Below the pieces are notes generated by a model. It worked only from the letters and a program-made list of their open reading frames with translations. It was not told the DNA's origin and did no database searches. From assembly GCA_001818355.1 (NCBI GenBank), contig MHKJ01000014.1, positions 4,677 through 13,035 on the forward strand: 8,359 nucleotides of DNA. The letters run 5' to 3'. A program made the position numbers and the translations under genes. Below, one piece after another: positions 5,102-8,359 of the stretch. The stretch is from Candidatus Kerfeldbacteria bacterium RIFOXYC2_FULL_38_9. GTDB lineage: Bacteria > Patescibacteriota > Patescibacteriia > UBA9570 > XYC2-FULL-38-9. The stretch's first letter is position 1; each line of letters starts with the position of its first letter.

Positions 5102-6046
5102 GTTATGGTATTTTTTATGGGTTTCGCGCAGACGCTTGTCGGTAATATGCGTATAAATTTGCGTGGTGGTAATAGAGGAGTGACCGAGCATAGACTGCAC
5201 TGAACGAATATCCGCGCCATTATGCAATAAGTCGGTGGCAAAAGAATGACGTAAAGTATGTGGGCTTACTTTTTTGGTAATGCCGGTAGCCCGTGCGTAT
5301 TTTTCCACCAAGCGTTCCACCGAACGGGCGGTTAAAGGCTTGGTATCATAATCTTCGCGTCCTTTTTTGGCCCGATCATGACTGACAAATAAATAAGGCG
5401 ACACATCTTCACGCGCGTCTAAATATTTTTTTAACCATTCTTTGGCCGTATCAGTTAAAAAAACCACGCGTAATTTAGAGCCTTTGCCGCGTATGGTAAA
5501 TTCGTCTTTTTTTAGATTAACTTGATCTTTTTTTAAGTTTGCGGCCTCAGAAACACGCAGGCCGGTAGAAAACAGTAATTCCAATAAGGCCTTGTCTCGT
5601 AAAATAATCAGAGAAATTTTTTGGCTTTCTCTTGTTTTACCATGCGCATCTAAAAGTGGCGCTGTGAGCAAGCGCGACAACTCTTCATCTTCCAAAAATT
5701 CCACTTGTCGCTCTGGTTCGCGCGCCAGTTCTATTTTTTCCGGCGCTAAACTTGGCACATCTATTTTGGATAAATATTTTAAAAAACTGCGCAAAGCAAT
5801 CACGTGATAATTTTGGGTGCGTTTGCTTAAAAAACCGTCATGAGCGCGATCATTTTCTTGCCTATTAAGCCATATTCTAAATTTTTTTACCTTGGACAAA
5901 GTAATGTCTGCGGGGTTTTTAACCGCACTTTGTTCCAAAAACCTTTTTAAATAAAAATCATAATTACTAACGGTTTTTTGGGAACGGTTTTTTTCCACTT
6001 CTAAATACTCTAAATATTCTTGTTTTAATTGCTGTAAAGAAGCCAT
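5087..6046 (-). CDS. xerC: Xer-type tyrosine recombinase
   Basis: 319 residues, close to the usual 300 for XerC/XerD. An N-terminal SAM-like core-binding domain (about 5-95, including the typical YLEVEKNRSQKTVSNY stretch) precedes the catalytic domain. All catalytic residues are visible: Arg164 (STGLRVSEA), Lys188 (GKG), His263 and Arg266 (HTLRHSFATDLL), His289 (MLGHSS) and nucleophile Tyr298 (QIYTHI). In the cell it would resolve chromosome dimers at a dif site, joining DNA through a 3'-phosphotyrosine intermediate. No second Xer, integrase neighbour or attachment repeat is present, so a housekeeping role is likelier than a mobile-element role. XerC versus XerD cannot be settled by eye; small genomes often have a single Xer. 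The promoter places transcription start on the ATG, making the message leaderless. I found no convincing dif site in the window. Confidence 0.9.
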   Translation of the reverse strand: MASLQQLKQEYLEYLEVEKNRSQKTVSNYDFYLKRFLEQSAVKNPADITLSKVKKFRIWLNRQENDRAHDGFLSKRTQNYHVIALRSFLKYLSKIDVPSLAPEKIELAREPERQVEFLEDEELSRLLTAPLLDAHGKTRESQKISLIILRDKALLELLFSTGLRVSEAANLKKDQVNLKKDEFTIRGKGSKLRVVFLTDTAKEWLKKYLDAREDVSPYLFVSHDRAKKGREDYDTKPLTARSVERLVEKYARATGITKKVSPHTLRHSFATDLLHNGADIRSVQSMLGHSSITTTQIYTHITDKRLRETHKKYHNKKQQ

Positions 6047-6052
6047 GTTTTT

Positions 6053-6081
6053 ATTTTACGACACATCAAACAAATTGACAA
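6053..6081 (-). promoter_or_regulatory. Leaderless promoter of xer
   Basis: Minus strand: -35 TTGTCA (6081-6076), 17-bp spacer, -10 TAAAAT (6058-6053), then 6 nt (AAAAAC) and the ATG. Both hexamers match consensus at five of six positions. The start site should coincide with the A of ATG. The -35 overlaps the -35 of the divergent NYN gene promoter. Confidence 0.65.
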
Positions 6082-6103
6082 GAAATGATTATTTTGGTAA
6101 AGT
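6075..6103 (+). promoter_or_regulatory. Promoter of the NYN-domain gene
   Basis: Perfect -35 TTGACA (6075-6080), 17-bp spacer ending in TGG, and -10 TAAAGT (6098-6103), an extended -10 form. Expected start is near 6110, giving a leader of about 49 nt. It shares five bases of its -35 with the opposing xer promoter. Confidence 0.6.
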
Positions 6104-6158
6104 TAAAATACTTTTTACTTATTATAGTTCTAAGTTTTAATTATTAGATTACCAAAAT

Positions 6159-6689
6159 ATGGATTATTCTAACCAGCGCGTCGCTGTTTTTGTGGACGTG
6201 CAAAACATGTATTATTCCGCCCGAGCTTTATATGACCAGCGGGTGGATTTCGGGGAAATTTTAAAAGAAGCCGTAGGCAATCGTAAATTGGTACGCGCCT
6301 TTGCTTATGTTATTCAAGCCGATAACGAAGAAGAAAAAACTTTTTTTGACGCCTTAAAAGACCGAGGTTATGAAATAAGGAGCAAAGAGTTATTAAGTTT
6401 TTATGGTGGCAATAAAAAAGGAGACTGGGATATTGGTATTGCCATGGATATTGTACGTTTATCATCTAAAGTTGATAATATTGTTTTAGTTTCCGGGGAT
6501 GGAGATTTTAAAGAATTACTGCAATATGTGAAAGCGCAGGGTTGTCGCGCTGAAGTAATGGCTTTTGGCTCCTCGTCTTCTAAACAATTAGTGGAAGAAG
6601 CCGACGCGGTTTATGATTTATCTCAAGATCCCAAGCGTTTTCTTATTCCCAAAAAGAGATTAGCTAAAAAGTTGACACCACGGAAATAA
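6159..6689 (+). CDS. NYN domain protein (LabA/DUF88-like putative RNase)
   Basis: 176 residues. The NYN domain is a PIN-like nuclease fold. The acidic residues expected in its metal site are present: Asp13 in the first strand (VAVFVDVQNMYYS), Asp89/Asp91 and Asp97 in KKGDWDIGIAMDI, and Asp114/Asp116 in VLVSGDGDFKELL. The strand-helix pattern continues with GCRAEVMAFG and ends near residue 153; the last 20 residues are strongly basic (PKKRLAKKLTPRK) and may contact RNA. Family members are thought to cleave or process RNA, but the substrate is unknown. The position before rpsO and pnp fits a part in RNA turnover, which is inference. Its own promoter overlaps that of xer, and the rpsO promoter starts inside its last codons. 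No terminator follows, so some readthrough into rpsO is likely. No Shine-Dalgarno sequence precedes the ATG. Confidence 0.88.
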   Translation: MDYSNQRVAVFVDVQNMYYSARALYDQRVDFGEILKEAVGNRKLVRAFAYVIQADNEEEKTFFDALKDRGYEIRSKELLSFYGGNKKGDWDIGIAMDIVRLSSKVDNIVLVSGDGDFKELLQYVKAQGCRAEVMAFGSSSSKQLVEEADAVYDLSQDPKRFLIPKKRLAKKLTPRK

Positions 6690-6700
6690 AAAGTTATAGT
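6672..6700 (+). promoter_or_regulatory. Strong promoter of rpsO, overlapping the NYN gene end
   Basis: -35 TTGACA (6672-6677) lies within the last codons of the NYN gene; after a 17-bp spacer comes -10 TATAGT (6695-6700). This is the best consensus match in the window. The start is expected at about 6707, giving a 74-nt leader. Confidence 0.75.
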
Positions 6701-6706
6701 CATAAG

Positions 6707-6780
6707 GTTAATAATTAACGACGATATCTTGGTTTGGGGTACTAATACACTTACTAGGATACCGCGACTTTAAGAAACAT
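6707..6780 (+). promoter_or_regulatory. Structured rpsO leader, candidate S15 autoregulatory site
   Basis: The leader starts with a small hairpin (6707-6711 with 6715-6719). After it, the segment 6754-6763 can pair in two exclusive ways: with 6722-6732 (10 bp including two G-T pairs and one A-C mismatch), or with 6738-6747 (a shorter hairpin with a 4-nt loop CACT). S15 is known to bind and control its own mRNA in several bacteria, through unrelated leader folds. Competing folds would suit that, but I see no feature proving S15 binding here. Confidence 0.4.
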
Positions 6781-7053
6781 ATGTTATCAAAAAAACAGAA
6801 AAATGCGGTTATCGCCAAATTTGCCACGCATAAAGACGATACCGGTTCCCCCCAAGTCCAAATTGCTCTTTTGACCTTGGAAGTTAAAGATCTGACCGAG
6901 CATTTAAAACAGCACAAAAAAGATTTTTCTTCTCGCCTGGGATTGCTCAAAAAGGTTGGCCAACGCCGCCGTTTGATGCGTTATTTCAAAAAAGACGACA
7001 AAAAATCTTACGAAAAACTATTAAAACAATTGAAACTCAAAGATAATGTCTAA
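6781..7053 (+). CDS. rpsO: Ribosomal protein uS15
   Basis: 90 residues, against 89 in Escherichia coli. The family signature runs through DDTGSPQVQIALLTLEV (19-35), the HLKQHKKDFSSRLGLL stretch (41-56) and the basic GQRRRLMRYFKK segment (60-71), all of which contact helices 20-22 of 16S rRNA. The protein is an early binder in assembly of the 30S platform. ATG 6781 aligns with the family's normal start; no Shine-Dalgarno sequence precedes it. It lies directly before pnp, as in many bacteria, but is separated from it by its own terminator-like hairpin and a second structured element. Confidence 0.97.
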   Translation: MLSKKQKNAVIAKFATHKDDTGSPQVQIALLTLEVKDLTEHLKQHKKDFSSRLGLLKKVGQRRRLMRYFKKDDKKSYEKLLKQLKLKDNV

Positions 7054-7071
7054 TATTTTTTAAAAGTGATA

Positions 7072-7101
7072 AAATAAAGAGCAGTTAAATGCTCTTTATT
7101 T
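7072..7101 (+). terminator. Terminator-like hairpin after rpsO
   Basis: A perfect 12-bp stem (7072-7083 with 7090-7101) has the core AGAGCA/TGCTCT and AT-rich base, with a 6-nt loop GTTAAA. The descending arm is T-rich but no long T-run follows, so termination may be partial, allowing some transcription into pnp. It could also protect the rpsO mRNA 3' end. Confidence 0.65.
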
Positions 7102-7128
7102 AGTTAATAAAATAATCAACTAATCAAG

Positions 7129-7186
7129 CTTGTCCATGCACGTATAGACTTTTTCCTTAAACGGAAGTCTGCGGTGTGTGGACAAG
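7129..7186 (+). promoter_or_regulatory. Long imperfect hairpin in the pnp leader
   Basis: CTTGTCCA (7129-7136) pairs with TGGACAAG (7179-7186). The stem continues through 7137-7141 with 7174-7178 (two G-T pairs), an internal loop, 7146-7151 with 7165-7170, a 3-nt T bulge, and a C-C/G-G cap with loop TTAAAC. The structure ends 12 nt before the pnp ATG and its right arm includes most of AAGG (7184-7187), the only Shine-Dalgarno-like sequence near this start. In Escherichia coli a pnp leader hairpin is cut by RNase III and used by PNPase to repress itself; the position here is comparable. Confidence 0.6.
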
Positions 7187-7198
7187 GTAAAAAAATTT

Positions 7199-8359
7199 AT
7201 GTCTGAAGTAAAAACTTATAAAACCGAATGGGGCGGCAAAACCCTCACTATTGAAACAGGAAAACTGGCGCAATTGGCCGGCGGTTCTTGTAAAGTGCAA
7301 TATGGCGAAACCGTGGTTTTGGCCACAGCCACTATTGCCAAAAATATCCGCGAAGGCCTGGATTATTTTCCTTTAATGGTGGATTATGAAGAAAAACTGT
7401 ACGCGGCCGGAAAAATCAAGGGCTCTCGTTTTATTAAACGCGAAGGCCGACCTTCTGATCAAGCTGTTTTAAGCGCTCGTATTACTGATCGCTCTCTACG
7501 GCCTTTGTTTGATGATCATATTCGTAATGATGTACAAGTGGTTTTAAGCGTTTTATCTGTGGATCAAGTTAATGATCCGGCTTTTGTGGCTTTAATTGCC
7601 GCTTCTTGTGCTGTGTCTATTTCCAATATTCCCTGGGATGGACCAATCGCCGGTTTAACCGTGGCCTATCTTGATGGCGCTTACATTTTAAACCCCACCC
7701 CGGAACAACCAGTTAAATCCGAATTGTTTTTGTTAATGGCGGTGCGGGAAGAGCAAATTGTGATGATTGAAGCTGAAGGTAATGAGGCTAACGAAGAAAT
7801 AACTTTTGGCGGTTTGGAATTTGGCTTAAAATCCGGTCAGCCCGTTATTGAGCTCATTAAACAAGTTATTAAAGAAGTCGGTCAAGAAAAAATTCAAGCT
7901 ACAACGGCCAAACTGACCGCAGAAGAGCAGAAAATGTATGACCTGGTGGAACAAAAAGCTCAGGATTTTTTCCAGAAAAACATTGATTCTTTATTTGGTA
8001 TTCGCGGCAAATCAGATCGTCAAGAAAAAGAAGACAAAACCAAAGAAGAGCTTTTGGCCATGTTGGAAACCGAAGAGGAAAAAGCCATTGCTTTAAAACT
8101 TTTTGCCAAATACTACGAAGAAGCTTTTCGCACCAATATGTTGGAAAAAGAAGTGCGCGTAGACGGTCGAAAATTGGAAGAAGTCCGATCTTTATCCTGT
8201 GAAGTGGATATTTTGCCGCGTACGCACGGTTCGGCTATTTTTCAAAGAGGAGAGACCCAGGTTTTATCCACAGTTACTTTGGGTGCGCCCGGCGACGCTC
8301 AAATTATTGACGGTATTGAACCGGAATACACCAAGCGTTATATGCATCATTATAATTTT
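7199..8359 (+). CDS. pnp: Polyribonucleotide nucleotidyltransferase (PNPase), N-terminal part
   Basis: 387 codons are open from ATG 7199 to the window end with no stop; the full enzyme is about 700 residues. PNPase degrades RNA 3' to 5' with phosphate, releasing nucleoside diphosphates, as a trimeric ring. Visible are the first RNase PH-like domain (about 8-150, with DYFPLMVDYEEKLYAAGKIKGS and REGRPSDQAVLSARITDRSLRPLF), the helical linker domain (about 240-310), and the start of the second RNase PH domain (from about 319: VRVDGRKLEEVR, then LPRTHGSAIFQRGETQ at 339-354). The window ends in YMHHYNF, a well-conserved stretch. The RNA-gripping FFRR loop of the Escherichia coli enzyme reads FIKR (78-81) here. 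The catalytic part of domain 2, KH and S1 domains lie beyond the window. An A7-TTT-ATG context precedes the start. Confidence 0.97.
   Translation, partial: MSEVKTYKTEWGGKTLTIETGKLAQLAGGSCKVQYGETVVLATATIAKNIREGLDYFPLMVDYEEKLYAAGKIKGSRFIKREGRPSDQAVLSARITDRSLRPLFDDHIRNDVQVVLSVLSVDQVNDPAFVALIAASCAVSISNIPWDGPIAGLTVAYLDGAYILNPTPEQPVKSELFLLMAVREEQIVMIEAEGNEANEEITFGGLEFGLKSGQPVIELIKQVIKEVGQEKIQATTAKLTAEEQKMYDLVEQKAQDFFQKNIDSLFGIRGKSDRQEKEDKTKEELLAMLETEEEKAIALKLFAKYYEEAFRTNMLEKEVRVDGRKLEEVRSLSCEVDILPRTHGSAIFQRGETQVLSTVTLGAPGDAQIIDGIEPEYTKRYMHHYNF

Noticed and set aside
5087..6046. The tyrosine recombinase as an integrase of a mobile element inserted at a tRNA.
   Set aside because: No attachment repeats, cargo genes or tRNA fragment flank it, and its neighbours look like housekeeping genes.
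7104..7113. A TAAAAT box between rpsO and pnp as a separate pnp promoter.
   Set aside because: The matching -35 position falls in the rpsO terminator loop and is a poor match; evidence too weak to list.

Overview
The window looks like chromosomal DNA from a small-genome, AT-rich bacterium, most likely a member of the Candidate Phyla Radiation (Patescibacteria). This assignment is inference. It rests on short intergenic gaps, the cca / single Xer recombinase / NYN-domain protein / rpsO / pnp neighbourhood, tRNA genes that do not encode CCA, near absence of Shine-Dalgarno sequences, and A-rich or leaderless starts. Nine of the ten visible stop codons are TAA, one is TAG, and no gene contains an in-frame TGA, so nothing points to a TGA-to-glycine code.

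Layout: 1-237 is the 3' end of an unrecognised gene, closed by a terminator. 381-764 (minus) encodes a small membrane-anchored protein. 923-2783 is a two-gene operon: an ECF sigma factor overlapped by a single-pass membrane protein that is probably its anti-sigma factor, with a roughly 400-residue extracytoplasmic part of unknown fold. A terminator at 2797-2824 separates it from a converging tRNA-His(GTG). Next come a small Cys-rich zinc-ribbon-like protein (minus), tRNA-Arg(TCT), and the CCA-adding enzyme gene cca only 21 nt after that tRNA. A 79-residue orphan with a strong promoter converges on a Xer-type tyrosine recombinase (minus). Divergent from xer is a NYN/LabA-like putative RNase. 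Then come rpsO (ribosomal protein uS15) and the first 387 codons of pnp (PNPase), which runs off the window.

Functional threads: (i) tRNA maturation: two tRNAs without encoded CCA sit near the enzyme that adds it. (ii) RNA metabolism: a putative NYN RNase, S15 and PNPase stand in series, and both the rpsO and pnp leaders contain hairpins placed where autoregulatory structures are known in other bacteria. (iii) Envelope signalling: the sigma/anti-sigma pair, perhaps with the divergent small membrane protein.

Promoters are readable by eye in several gaps (TTGACA-like -35, 16-17 bp spacer, often an extended TGn -10). Two genes (the sigma factor and xer) have a -10 box exactly 6 nt before ATG, implying leaderless mRNAs. 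I found no CRISPR array, insertion sequence, prophage or obvious defence system. The least explained parts are the sensor domain of the anti-sigma protein, the small orphans, and the leader structures. No database search was run; family calls rest on motif recognition.
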